Assembly: GCA_965365655.1 (NCBI GenBank)
Contig: CBDUCN010000150.1
Coordinates: 1 to 11,677 of the forward strand
DNA: 11,677 nt
Reading direction: 5' to 3'
Origin: JBFHNV01 sp965365655
Lineage (GTDB): Bacteria; Pseudomonadota; Gammaproteobacteria; HK1
Part shown: piece after piece, positions 1 to 6,839 of the stretch
How positions within the stretch are numbered: the first letter of the stretch is position 1
Layout of the letters: every line of letters starts with the position of its first letter
Made by a program: the position numbers and the translations under genes
The notes under the pieces: generated by a model
The model's input: only the letters and a program-made list of their open reading frames with translations
Databases searched by the model: none
What the model was told of the DNA's origin: nothing

Positions 1-347
1 GGCAACAGGAGGTCGCGTTGAAAGTCGTTCGCCGCCACGGTGAAGCGCAGCCGGGCGGTGGCCGGATCGAACACCGGCGGCGTGACGAGCTCGCGCAGGT
101 CATGAAGCACGCGCCGGATCGGGGCTTCGAGCGCCACCACGCGGCTGGTCGGCGCGATGCCCCGCCCGTCACGCACGAACAGCGGATCCGAGAACTGACC
201 GCGAAGCTTCTCGATCGTGTGGCTGACCGCGGACTGGGTGATCCCGAGCCGGTCCGCCGCGCCCGAGACCGAGCGCTCCTCGAGCACACAGAGCAGGACG
301 CGCAGGGAGCGTGCATCCAACGATCCAAACTCATCGAAAACATTCAT
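1..347 (-). CDS. LysR-family transcriptional regulator, N-terminal part (runs off left edge)
   Basis: This is a DNA-binding regulator of the LysR type. Reading leftward from the ATG at 345-347 gives 115 codons with no stop before the window edge, so the effector-binding domain is almost entirely missing. The start of the protein (MNVFDEFGSLDARSLRVLL) leads into a classic LysR winged helix-turn-helix at about residues 10-65. It includes the helix with SVSGAADRLGITQSAVS (residues 26-42), the following HTIEKLR, and DPLFVRDGRG (54-63). A linker helix follows, and the effector domain begins near residue 101 (RFTVAANDFQ). No good Shine-Dalgarno sequence precedes the ATG. The gene is divergent from an MFS exporter with about 50 bases between the starts, the usual layout for a LysR regulator and its target. 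The family assignment is firm; the inducer cannot be read from this fragment. Confidence 0.93.
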   Translation of the reverse strand, partial: MNVFDEFGSLDARSLRVLLCVLEERSVSGAADRLGITQSAVSHTIEKLRGQFSDPLFVRDGRGIAPTSRVVALEAPIRRVLHDLRELVTPPVFDPATARLRFTVAANDFQRDLLL

Positions 348-379
348 ATATTTTATTATTTCAGATGAGTGGTTTCGAT
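329..379. promoter_or_regulatory. Divergent LysR/exporter control region with nested inverted repeats
   Basis: The gap between the divergent genes is strikingly AT-rich (roughly 340-363) in an otherwise GC-rich window. Two seven-base inverted repeats overlap here: ACTCATC (329-335) with GATGAGT (364-370), and ATCGAAA (333-339) with TTTCGAT (373-379). The left arms fall in the first codons of the LysR gene. A -10-like TATTAT (354-359) faces the exporter, and TAAAAT-like sequence faces the regulator. No good -35 box is visible, as expected for an activator-dependent promoter. LysR proteins usually bind such dyads and often repress themselves from the same site. The repeats are seen directly; their role as the regulator's operator is inferred. 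Confidence 0.5.
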
Positions 380-396
380 TGCTAGCAGCGCAGAAC

Positions 397-1719
397 ATGA
401 GCCCCGCACCTCACCTGGAACTGCTCATGCCCGGCACGCTCTCTCCCCGGATGCTCATCGTTCTTCTCGGCGCGCTGGTCGCGATCGGTCCTCTGTCCAT
501 CGACATGTACCTGTCGAGCCTGCCGGCGATCTCGGTCGATCTGGCAGCCACGCCCGACGCAACCCACCTCACCGTCAGCGCCTTCCTTCTCGGTTTCTGC
601 ATCGGGATGCTCGTCTACGGACCGCTGTCGGACCAGGTCGGCCGCCGGGTGCTGATCCTTCTCGGGCTGGGGCTGTACACGGTCGCGAGCATCGGGTGCC
701 TGGCGGCCGAGGACATCCACGCCCTGGTGGCGTTGCGCTTCCTGCAAGCCCTCGGAGGCGGCGCGGCAGCGGTGCTCGGCCGGACGATCGTCAGGGACGT
801 GTTCGCGGCCGAGGACGCGGCCCGGGTTCTGTCGTTGATGCAGGCGGTCACGATGCTCGCGCCGCTCTTCGCTCCGGTCCTCGGCGGCCATGTCGCCGCC
901 TGGCTGGGCTGGCGCCCGCTGTTCGGCGTGCTCGCGCTGTTCGGAATCGGCTGCCTGGCCATCGTGGCCGCGAAGCTTCCGGAGACGCTTCCCCGGGCGG
1001 AACGGTCGCAAGGCGGAATTGCCCGAGCCGTCGGATCCTATGCCGCGGTGTTGTCCCACCGCCGTTCGCTCGCCCTGATCATCGGCGGCGGCTCCGCGTT
1101 CGCCGGTATGTTCGTGTACATCACCGCATCGCCGTTCGTGTACGTGGAGCACTTCGGCGTGCGCCCGGAGCACTACGGCTACCTGTTCGGCCTGAACATT
1201 CTCGGCATCCTGGCGATGACCCTTCTAAACGCCCGGCTGGTTCGACGCTACCGGGTGGAGACCGTGCTGGCCCTCGAGGCGCTCGCCGCCGCTCTCGCGG
1301 GTGCGGCCCTCGCCTGCGTCACGGTCGCCGGCGTCGGCGGACTGGGCGCGATCGTGGCGCTCCTGCTCGTCTACGTCGGCGTCACCGGGCCGATCGGCGC
1401 GAACTGCATCGGGCTGCTGCTCGGGCTTCACCGGGCTGAGGCCGGGACCGCCAGCGCGGCGTTCGGGACGACGCAGTTCGGTCTGGGGGCGATTGCAAGC
1501 GCCTGCGTCGGCTTCATCGATGGGCCACAGAGCCTGGGTCTGCTGGTGGGAGGCTGCGGAAGCGCCTGCCTGGTGAGCATTTCACTGGCGTGCGTGAACT
1601 TGCGCCGGCGCAACGGGCCCCGGCTCCGGTCGACGATCCCGCCGCGCTCCGGCGACCCGGGGCGCTGCGCCATCCGCGGATCGGCCGTCAGGCGGTCTCG
1701 GCGGTCTGCGCCCGCATGA
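397..1719 (+). CDS. Bcr/CflA-type multidrug efflux MFS transporter
   Basis: This is an inner-membrane, proton-driven drug exporter of the major facilitator superfamily, DHA1 Bcr/CflA group. From the ATG at 397 it is 440 residues with about twelve hydrophobic helices. The first helix runs into IGPLSIDMYLSSLPAI (about 30-45), the family's typical TM1 end with its membrane-proximal Asp. The MFS loop 2-3 motif is GPLSDQVGRR (75-84), and LPETLPR follows TM6. The start at 397 was chosen because it precedes TM1 with a short leader. An ATG at 427 is a real alternative, and neither has a strong ribosome-binding site. The last ~35 residues after TM12 form an Arg/Pro/Ser-rich tail that reads through into the 3' end of the convergent gene. 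The divergent LysR gene is its likely regulator. The substrate is unknown. Confidence 0.9.
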   Translation: MSPAPHLELLMPGTLSPRMLIVLLGALVAIGPLSIDMYLSSLPAISVDLAATPDATHLTVSAFLLGFCIGMLVYGPLSDQVGRRVLILLGLGLYTVASIGCLAAEDIHALVALRFLQALGGGAAAVLGRTIVRDVFAAEDAARVLSLMQAVTMLAPLFAPVLGGHVAAWLGWRPLFGVLALFGIGCLAIVAAKLPETLPRAERSQGGIARAVGSYAAVLSHRRSLALIIGGGSAFAGMFVYITASPFVYVEHFGVRPEHYGYLFGLNILGILAMTLLNARLVRRYRVETVLALEALAAALAGAALACVTVAGVGGLGAIVALLLVYVGVTGPIGANCIGLLLGLHRAEAGTASAAFGTTQFGLGAIASACVGFIDGPQSLGLLVGGCGSACLVSISLACVNLRRRNGPRLRSTIPPRSGDPGRCAIRGSAVRRSRRSAPA

Positions 1720-2584
1720 GCCGTCCCTGCACCCGCGCCGCCCGGATCCGGCTCGGCGAGAGGACCTTCGGGTACAGGCGCCAGTGGTGCTCCACCGACG
1801 CCGCGTGGACGTGCAGCTGCCGCTCCAGCCAGTCCCGTTCCCCGTCGTCGATATCCGGCAGCGTGAGAAGTGACGGCGCGACCCAGCGCAGGTAGCGCTC
1901 CACGAGCGCCGTCTCCGCGTCATCGGTCCACTGGCGCCGGACCAGCAGTCGGGGAAACAGACCGGACTCGACCCGCGTGCCGCACGCGTCGCGAATCCCC
2001 GCACCGTCGGGTTGCCGCGTCACCCAGCTCCTCTTGCTGTTGTAGCCGGCGCGCCGGTTGATCAGCAGTTCCACCGCCCGGCCTTCATCGAAGCGCGCCG
2101 GTCCGAGCCCGCGGTCGCCGCCATGGCTGCAGCACCACGTGCGCGGCCCGGGCGACACGGCGACCCGGCCGGGAACCTGCGTCGCCAGCAGCGCCAGCGG
2201 GAGCTGCCCGCTCTCGTCGAACAGCCAGAGCTCGCGCGAGTCGGTCAATTCGAACGGCAGCCCGGGCTGCTGCTCCAGGACCTCGGCGATCAAGCGGTCC
2301 GATTTCTCGCGCAGCTCCGCATCGCCCATCAGGACGGTCTTCGACGGCGCCATCCGGTGCCCGTGCTCGGCGCACCACAGCCCGAAACGGATGAACGAGC
2401 GGCCAGCCGCGTCGCGCTCCAGGCCGCCGAGCACCCGGGCGCGGTCGGTCACGATCTCCAGGTCCCAGTGCACGCCGTCCGTGCTCGTCGCGCGCCCGAA
2501 CGGCGCGTCGACGATCTGCGTCACGCCCGCGAACGGGTTGACCCGGCGAACGGCATGACAGCGCGAAGATCCCCCGGTCTGCAT
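1688..2584 (-). CDS. Conserved-looking protein of unknown function
   Basis: I do not recognise this family. From the ATG at 2582-2584 the protein is 298 residues, probably cytoplasmic, with no signal peptide or membrane helix. It opens with RRVNPFAGVTQIVD and STDGVHWDLEI (about 13-44). The middle has two Cys/His spots, WCAEHGH (70-76) and WCCSHGG (150-156), and LFDESGQLPLALLAT (121-135), which resembles a beta-rich core. The C-terminal third is helical and rich in Arg and Trp (RYLRWVAPSLLTLPDID, then HHWRLYPKVLSP and an Arg-rich end). Codon use matches a real gene: G/C-rich third positions hold throughout, and the overlapping frames read as low-complexity Arg/Ala. It is convergent with the MFS gene, sharing 32 bases, and divergent from the MoxR/VWA unit. 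The start is uncertain; the open frame extends upstream to 2674, but that stretch is Arg-rich and non-protein-like. Confidence 0.75.
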   Translation of the reverse strand: MQTGGSSRCHAVRRVNPFAGVTQIVDAPFGRATSTDGVHWDLEIVTDRARVLGGLERDAAGRSFIRFGLWCAEHGHRMAPSKTVLMGDAELREKSDRLIAEVLEQQPGLPFELTDSRELWLFDESGQLPLALLATQVPGRVAVSPGPRTWCCSHGGDRGLGPARFDEGRAVELLINRRAGYNSKRSWVTRQPDGAGIRDACGTRVESGLFPRLLVRRQWTDDAETALVERYLRWVAPSLLTLPDIDDGERDWLERQLHVHAASVEHHWRLYPKVLSPSRIRAARVQGRLMRAQTAETA

Positions 2585-2596
2585 CACGAAACTATA
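2585..2596 (-). promoter_or_regulatory. -10-like TATAGT immediately upstream of the ATG (possible leaderless promoter)
   Basis: On the minus strand, TATAGT (2596-2591) is followed by TTCGTG and then the ATG at 2584. With the usual six-base gap between a -10 hexamer and +1, transcription would begin at the A of the ATG, giving a leaderless message. No Shine-Dalgarno sequence lies at the normal distance, which agrees. No convincing -35 box is present, so this remains tentative. Confidence 0.35.
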
Positions 2597-2694
2597 CTGC
2601 TGGCCCCTTCGTCTCCGTCGCGTCCAGGCCGTACTCCGTGATCGTCGAGCCTTCGTCCATGCATCCCCCGGCACGCGCGGTCGGCCACATCATC

Positions 2695-2721
2695 CGCGAC
2701 GGGCGGGTGTCGCCCGTCGCG
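2695..2721. other. Perfect 11-bp stem-loop between divergent genes
   Basis: CGCGACGGGCG (2695-2705) pairs perfectly with CGCCCGTCGCG (2711-2721) around a five-base GGTGT loop. No T-run follows on either strand, so it does not look like a simple intrinsic terminator. It lies about 85 bases before the MoxR start and about 110 before the divergent start, so it could be a 5'-leader structure or a protein-binding dyad. The rest of 2585-2804 shows no open frame that I trust. Confidence 0.55.
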
Positions 2722-2804
2722 CGGACTTCGCGCCGCAACGCGCGGGCGTCGCGGTGCGATCCACCCCGTCGCCGGGCGTCGCGCCGCAGACTCCGGGATC
2801 CGCG

Positions 2805-3848
2805 ATGCGGCCGCTGAGCCTGTTCCGCGTCCTGCGCGAGGAGGTCAAGGCCGCGACCGACGGGGTGCACACCCCGGTGATGCTGTGGGGCGCGCCCGGC
2901 GTCGGCAAGTCACAGATCGTGCACCAGGTCGGCGTCGACCTGGGGATCCCGATCATCGACGTGCGCCTCTCGCAGATGGAGCCCAGCGACCTGCGCGGGA
3001 TCCCGTTCAGGCAGGGTGACAAGGTGGAGTGGGCGGTGCCGTCCCTGCTGCCCGACGAGGACGCGCACGGCGACACCGGCATCCTGTTCCTCGACGAGAT
3101 CAACGCCGCGGCGCCGTCGGTTTCCGCCGCCGCGTACCAGCTCATCCTCGACCGTCGCCTGGGGTCGTACCAGGTGCCGGAGGGATGGGCGATCTTCGCC
3201 GCGGGAAACCGGCAGGGCGATCGAGGCGTCACGTACGCGATGCCCGCCCCGCTGGCCAACCGGTTCTCGCACTACGAAGTGGACGTCAACGTCGACGACT
3301 GGGTCGCGTGGGCGAACCGCAGCGGGATCGACGAGCGCCTCATCGGCTTCCTGCGCTTTCGACCCGACCTGCTGTTCGACTACGACGCGGCGCAGAGCCC
3401 GATCGCGTTTCCATCGCCGCGCTCCTGGGAGTTCGCGCATCGCGCGTTGCGCAAGTTCGCGCGTCATCCCGAGCTGATCGGCGGCGCCCTGCAGGCCTGC
3501 GTCGGCGAGGCCGCCGCGGTCGAGTGCCATGCGTTCATCGAGAGCCTCGAGAAGCTGCCGGACCTGGACGCGATCGTGGCCGGCGACGGCGTGCCGGTGC
3601 CCGACGAGATCGACCTCCAGTACGCCGTGGCCTGCGCGCTGGTGCAGCGCGCGGCGCGAGCGCTCGAAGACGACGCACGCCGCGGCGAGGTCGACGCGAT
3701 CCTGCGCTACGCGGGGCGCTTCCCGCAGCGCGAGGTCGGCGTGATGCTGGTCTCGGATCTGCACAGGGCGGTCGGGCAGGCGCTGTTCGGCTTCGAGGGA
3801 TTCGTCGACTGGGCCGACACGGTCGCGGACCTCGTGCTGTACGAGTGA
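2805..3848 (+). CDS. MoxR-type AAA+ ATPase
   Basis: This is a cytoplasmic AAA+ ATPase of the MoxR group, which usually acts as a chaperone remodelling a partner that carries a VWA domain. From the ATG at 2805 (MRPLSLFRVLREEV) it is 347 residues, a normal length. Walker A is GAPGVGKS (29-36), Walker B is ILFLDE (93-98), the sensor-1 Asn is in FAAGNR (N135), and MPAPLANRF (146-154) carries the conserved Arg. DLRGIPF (62-68) is also typical. The C-terminal part is the helical lid. An in-frame ATG at 2754 would add 17 Pro/Ser/Thr-rich residues unlike the family, so 2805 is preferred, although its ribosome-binding site is weak. The stop is six bases before the VWA gene, so the two are translated from one message and almost certainly work together. 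Confidence 0.93.
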   Translation: MRPLSLFRVLREEVKAATDGVHTPVMLWGAPGVGKSQIVHQVGVDLGIPIIDVRLSQMEPSDLRGIPFRQGDKVEWAVPSLLPDEDAHGDTGILFLDEINAAAPSVSAAAYQLILDRRLGSYQVPEGWAIFAAGNRQGDRGVTYAMPAPLANRFSHYEVDVNVDDWVAWANRSGIDERLIGFLRFRPDLLFDYDAAQSPIAFPSPRSWEFAHRALRKFARHPELIGGALQACVGEAAAVECHAFIESLEKLPDLDAIVAGDGVPVPDEIDLQYAVACALVQRAARALEDDARRGEVDAILRYAGRFPQREVGVMLVSDLHRAVGQALFGFEGFVDWADTVADLVLYE

Positions 3849-3854
3849 GCCGTC

Positions 3855-5012
3855 ATGAGTTCTTCCCCGGCCGGTGACGACACCGCGAACAGGCTCCTGG
3901 CTGCTCGCACCCGGCTGATCCTGGACAGGCCGTTTCTCGGCGCGCTGGTGTTGCGCTTGCCGCTGGAGGCCGCGGATCCCGCGTGGTGCTCCACCACGCA
4001 CAGCGACGCCAGGACGCTGTTCTACAACCCGCGCTACATCGATTCGCTGGACTTCGAGCAGGTGCAGTTCGCGCTCTGCGCCGAGGCCCTGCACTGCGCG
4101 CTGCTGCACTTCAGCCGTCGCGGGCGCCGCGAGCAGGCGCGCTGGGCGCGCGCGTGCGATCACGCCGTCAACCTGATGCTCGTCGAAGAGGGGCTGCGCC
4201 CCCCCGCCGGCGCCGCGCTGAACCGTGAATACCACGGGATGACCGCGGACGAGATCTACCCGCTGCTCGACGACCCGGAGTCCGCGGGGCGCGCCCCGCG
4301 ACGGGAACAGGCCGGGAAGCACCGGCCCGTGCCGCAGGACCCGGCGCCGGCCGGACCGCCTGCGCCCCCCGGGCCGGCCGAGGTGCAGGCGCTGGAGCGG
4401 CAGTGGCGGCGGCACGTGGCCGGCGTCGCGCAGCAGGCGCTGCAGTCCGGCCGGCTCGGCGAGGGCATGGCCCGCATGTTCCGATCGGCGCTGCGGCCGA
4501 CCCTGCCGTGGCGCCAGGTGCTGGCGCGTCACGTGAACGGCATCGCGCGCGACGACTACAGCTACTCGCGCCCATCGGCGCGCCGCGGCGACCCGGCGAT
4601 CTTCCCCAGTCTTCGCAGCACGGAGCTGGACGTGGTCGTCGCGGTGGACGTCAGCGGATCCATCGACGCCGACGAGTTCAACGCGTTCATGACCGAGGTG
4701 GACGCGCTGAAGGCGCAGATCAGGGCCCGCCTGACGCTGCTGACCTGCGACTCGAAGATCACCGGCGGCAGCCCGTGGATCTTCGAGGCCTGGGAGCGCG
4801 CCGAGCTGCCGGAGAAGTTCATCGGCAGCGGCGCCACGGACTTCCGGCCGGTGTTCGACTGGGTCGCCGCGCGGGACCGGCCGCCCGATCTGTTGATCTA
4901 CTTCACCGATGCGGCGGGCCGGTTCCCGGAAACGGAGCCGGCGCACGCCGTGCTGTGGCTGGTCAAGGGGCATCGCGGCGTGCCCTGGGGCCAGCGCGTG
5001 CAGCTGAACTGA
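3855..5012 (+). CDS. Metallopeptidase-like plus VWA-like protein (DUF2201 type), partner of the MoxR ATPase
   Basis: A 385-residue cytoplasmic protein in two parts. Residues about 10-145 match the N-terminal metallopeptidase-like domain of the DUF2201 family, and about 255-385 form a VWA-like domain. A Pro-rich linker (PAPAGPPAPPGP, 163-174) and a helical stretch (about 176-240) join them. The VWA domain has a MIDAS-type motif DVSGS (265-269), then GATDF (326-330) and FTDAAG (350-355), so metal binding is plausible. The peptidase region normally reads HExxH; here it is AEALH (76-80) with a later His85 and with CDHAVN (101-106), so the first zinc-ligand His is replaced by Ala. E77 and H80 are kept. 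The gene starts six bases after the MoxR stop, the well-known ATPase/VWA pairing. The target of the pair is unknown. Proteolysis is doubtful given the missing His. Confidence 0.88.
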   Translation: MSSSPAGDDTANRLLAARTRLILDRPFLGALVLRLPLEAADPAWCSTTHSDARTLFYNPRYIDSLDFEQVQFALCAEALHCALLHFSRRGRREQARWARACDHAVNLMLVEEGLRPPAGAALNREYHGMTADEIYPLLDDPESAGRAPRREQAGKHRPVPQDPAPAGPPAPPGPAEVQALERQWRRHVAGVAQQALQSGRLGEGMARMFRSALRPTLPWRQVLARHVNGIARDDYSYSRPSARRGDPAIFPSLRSTELDVVVAVDVSGSIDADEFNAFMTEVDALKAQIRARLTLLTCDSKITGGSPWIFEAWERAELPEKFIGSGATDFRPVFDWVAARDRPPDLLIYFTDAAGRFPETEPAHAVLWLVKGHRGVPWGQRVQLN

Positions 5013-5225
5013 ATCGCCGTTCGCCAGCGTTCGACACGGGCGCGTCGGCGCGGAGCACGACCGCGGCCGGCGCTGCGACCGCGCGATGGGAGCCGCCGTC
5101 CTCGAGGGCGATGTCGACGGGCTGTCCGGCCCGCGAACGCCAGCGCACTCGCGCGCGCGTGGCGGCGCTCGCGGACATGCGCGGCGCGGCTCGGCGAGAT
5201 CGGGGCTCTCGGCGCAGATGCGGTA

Positions 5226-5256
5226 ACGGCAAGCCGCGCCGTCGCGCGGTGCCCGT
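5226..5256. terminator. Candidate bidirectional terminator-like hairpin between convergent genes
   Basis: CCGCGC (5234-5239), a CGTC loop and GCGCGG (5244-5249) form a six-base-pair hairpin. ACGGCA on the left (5226-5231) and TGCCCGT on the right (5250-5256) can lengthen it with small bulges. It begins at the rhodanese stop codon and also lies downstream of the VWA gene, where two convergent units need to end. No long T-run follows, so termination is inferred from position and structure only. The rest of the 243-base gap (5013-5255) holds no gene that I can support. Confidence 0.4.
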
Positions 5257-6839
5257 CAGGCCGTCCTGAAACGCAGCGTGCCGTCGCGCTTCATCTGGTC
5301 GATCAGCGCGATCTCCCAGTCCAGGTAGGACTGCATCGCCTCCTCGACGCCGCGGTCGCGGTCGTACGGGCGCAGGAACGCGTCCGCGGGCTGCTCCTCG
5401 AGCCCGTCGCTGCCGGCCGCGAGCGGCTGCCCCGCCGCCTGCCACGCGGCGGTGCCGCCGTCCAGCACCGCGACCTCGGCGCCGGTGAGCTGGCTCGCCT
5501 CATCGAACGCGAGCAGCGCGAGCAGGCCGTCGGCGGAGGTCAGCACCAGCAGGTCGTGCTCCGGCAGCGCGTCGGCCCGCTCGTGCAGCAGGCCGCGCAC
5601 GCCGTGCACCGCGCCGGCGATGTGGCCGCGCTTGAAGTCCAGGCTGCGCTCGACGTCCAGCACCGCGACGCGCCCCGAGGCGATCCGCGCCGCGAGATCC
5701 GCGGCGTCGATGCGCGGCGCCTGCAGCTCGTCCAGGCCCAGCACGTTCGGCGGCTGCGTGCCGCGCAGCAGCGTGGAGTCCAGCAGGCCGCGGTCCAGCA
5801 CCACGACCTCGTGCAGGCCGAGCTGCGCGAGCCACGACGCGGCCATCGTCGCGCGCACGCCGTTGTCGTCGATCAGCACCAGCCGCGCGCGCAGCGTCGC
5901 GACGTAGCGGTCCGTCGCCTGCACGAGCTGCCCGCCCGGCGCGGACTGCGAGCCCGGGATGTGCCCGGCGGCGAACTCCTCGGGGCTGCGCACGTCGAGC
6001 AGGAACACGCTGCGCTCGCCGGTGTGCTGCCACTCGTTCAGCGCCTGCATGTCGACGTGACGCACCGCGAAGCGCTCGCCCACCTTCGCGCTGCACGCCT
6101 TCGCCTCCTGCACCGTCTCGTCGCTGACCGCCGGCAGGTAGCGGTCCTGGCCGCGCTCGAGGTCGAAGCCGGCGAGGTGCCAGCCCATGGTGCCGTTGCG
6201 CAGCGCGATCACCGGGTTCGGCACGCCCGCGTTGATCAGGGACTGCGCGCCGATGATGCTGCGCGTGCGCCCGGCGCAGTTCACGACCACGGTGGTGTTC
6301 GGGTTCGGCGCGAGCTCGCGCACCCGGTACACGAGCTCGCCGCCGGGCACGCAGGTGCTGCCGGGGATGTTCATCACCCGGTACTCGCTCAGCGGGCGGC
6401 TGTCGAGCACCACCAGATCCTCGCCGGCGTCGATGCGCGCGCGCAGCTCTTCCGGGCTCAGCGAGGGCGTGTGGTAGTGATGCTCGATGAACTCGCCGAA
6501 CAGCTTGCTCGGCACGTTCATGCCGCTGAACACCTCGAAGCCTGCCGCCTCCCAGGCCGCGGTGCCGCCCGCCAGCACCCGCACGTCCGTGTAGCCGTGG
6601 TGCTCCAGGCGTGCCGCCGCGCGGTGCGCGAGCCCTTCGCCGTGGCCGTCGCAGATCACGACCCGCGTCGCGGGGCGCGGGACCAGGTTCGCGGCGTGGA
6701 GCTCCAGCCGGCTCAGCGGCAGGTTCACCGCGAGCAGGATGTGGCGGGCGCCGAACGCGGCCTCCTCGCGCACGTCGAGCAGGGCGATCTCCTCGCCGTC
6801 GGTGAGCATCTCGTGCAGGGCTTCGGGCGTCGTGGTCAT
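5256..6839 (-). CDS. Four-domain rhodanese-related sulfurtransferase
   Basis: A 527-residue cytoplasmic protein built from four rhodanese domains at about residues 1-105, 125-228, 262-355 and 375-475, followed by a helical tail. Rhodaneses carry sulfur as a persulfide on one Cys. Domain 1 has a candidate active Cys63 (VICDGHGEG) and domain 2 has Cys188 in a standard loop (NCAGRTRS). In domain 3 the Cys position is Asp324 (IDDNGVRA), and in domain 4 it is Thr434 (LTSADG), so these two are probably non-catalytic. Domain starts are marked by LDVR, LDSRP, LDVRSPEEF and LDVE. Domains 1 and 4 share GGTAAW(E/Q)AAG (91-100 and 461-470), a trace of internal duplication. The ATG is preceded by GGAG at good spacing. 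It is a single gene, divergent from alanine dehydrogenase; its sulfur donor and acceptor are unknown. Confidence 0.92.
   Translation of the reverse strand: MTTTPEALHEMLTDGEEIALLDVREEAAFGARHILLAVNLPLSRLELHAANLVPRPATRVVICDGHGEGLAHRAAARLEHHGYTDVRVLAGGTAAWEAAGFEVFSGMNVPSKLFGEFIEHHYHTPSLSPEELRARIDAGEDLVVLDSRPLSEYRVMNIPGSTCVPGGELVYRVRELAPNPNTTVVVNCAGRTRSIIGAQSLINAGVPNPVIALRNGTMGWHLAGFDLERGQDRYLPAVSDETVQEAKACSAKVGERFAVRHVDMQALNEWQHTGERSVFLLDVRSPEEFAAGHIPGSQSAPGGQLVQATDRYVATLRARLVLIDDNGVRATMAASWLAQLGLHEVVVLDRGLLDSTLLRGTQPPNVLGLDELQAPRIDAADLAARIASGRVAVLDVERSLDFKRGHIAGAVHGVRGLLHERADALPEHDLLVLTSADGLLALLAFDEASQLTGAEVAVLDGGTAAWQAAGQPLAAGSDGLEEQPADAFLRPYDRDRGVEEAMQSYLDWEIALIDQMKRDGTLRFRTA

Noticed and set aside
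217..396. Upstream in-frame extension of the exporter from 217
   Set aside because: It would overlap the LysR gene and its control region and adds non-family residues before TM1.
2585..2674. Upstream extension of the unknown gene to 2674
   Set aside because: The added 30 residues are Arg/Trp/Ser-rich and unlike a natural N-terminus; the ATG at 2584 has a promoter-like box right before it.
2910..4973. 687-codon minus-strand open frame opposite the MoxR and VWA genes
   Set aside because: It is an Arg/Gln/His/Val-rich shadow frame across two well-recognised genes, caused by high GC at third positions.
4963..5445. 160-codon minus-strand frame across the gap after the VWA gene
   Set aside because: A stretch (about 5000-5170) looks mildly protein-like, but there is no ribosome-binding site, no family match that I can name, and half of it overlaps the rhodanese gene in another frame.
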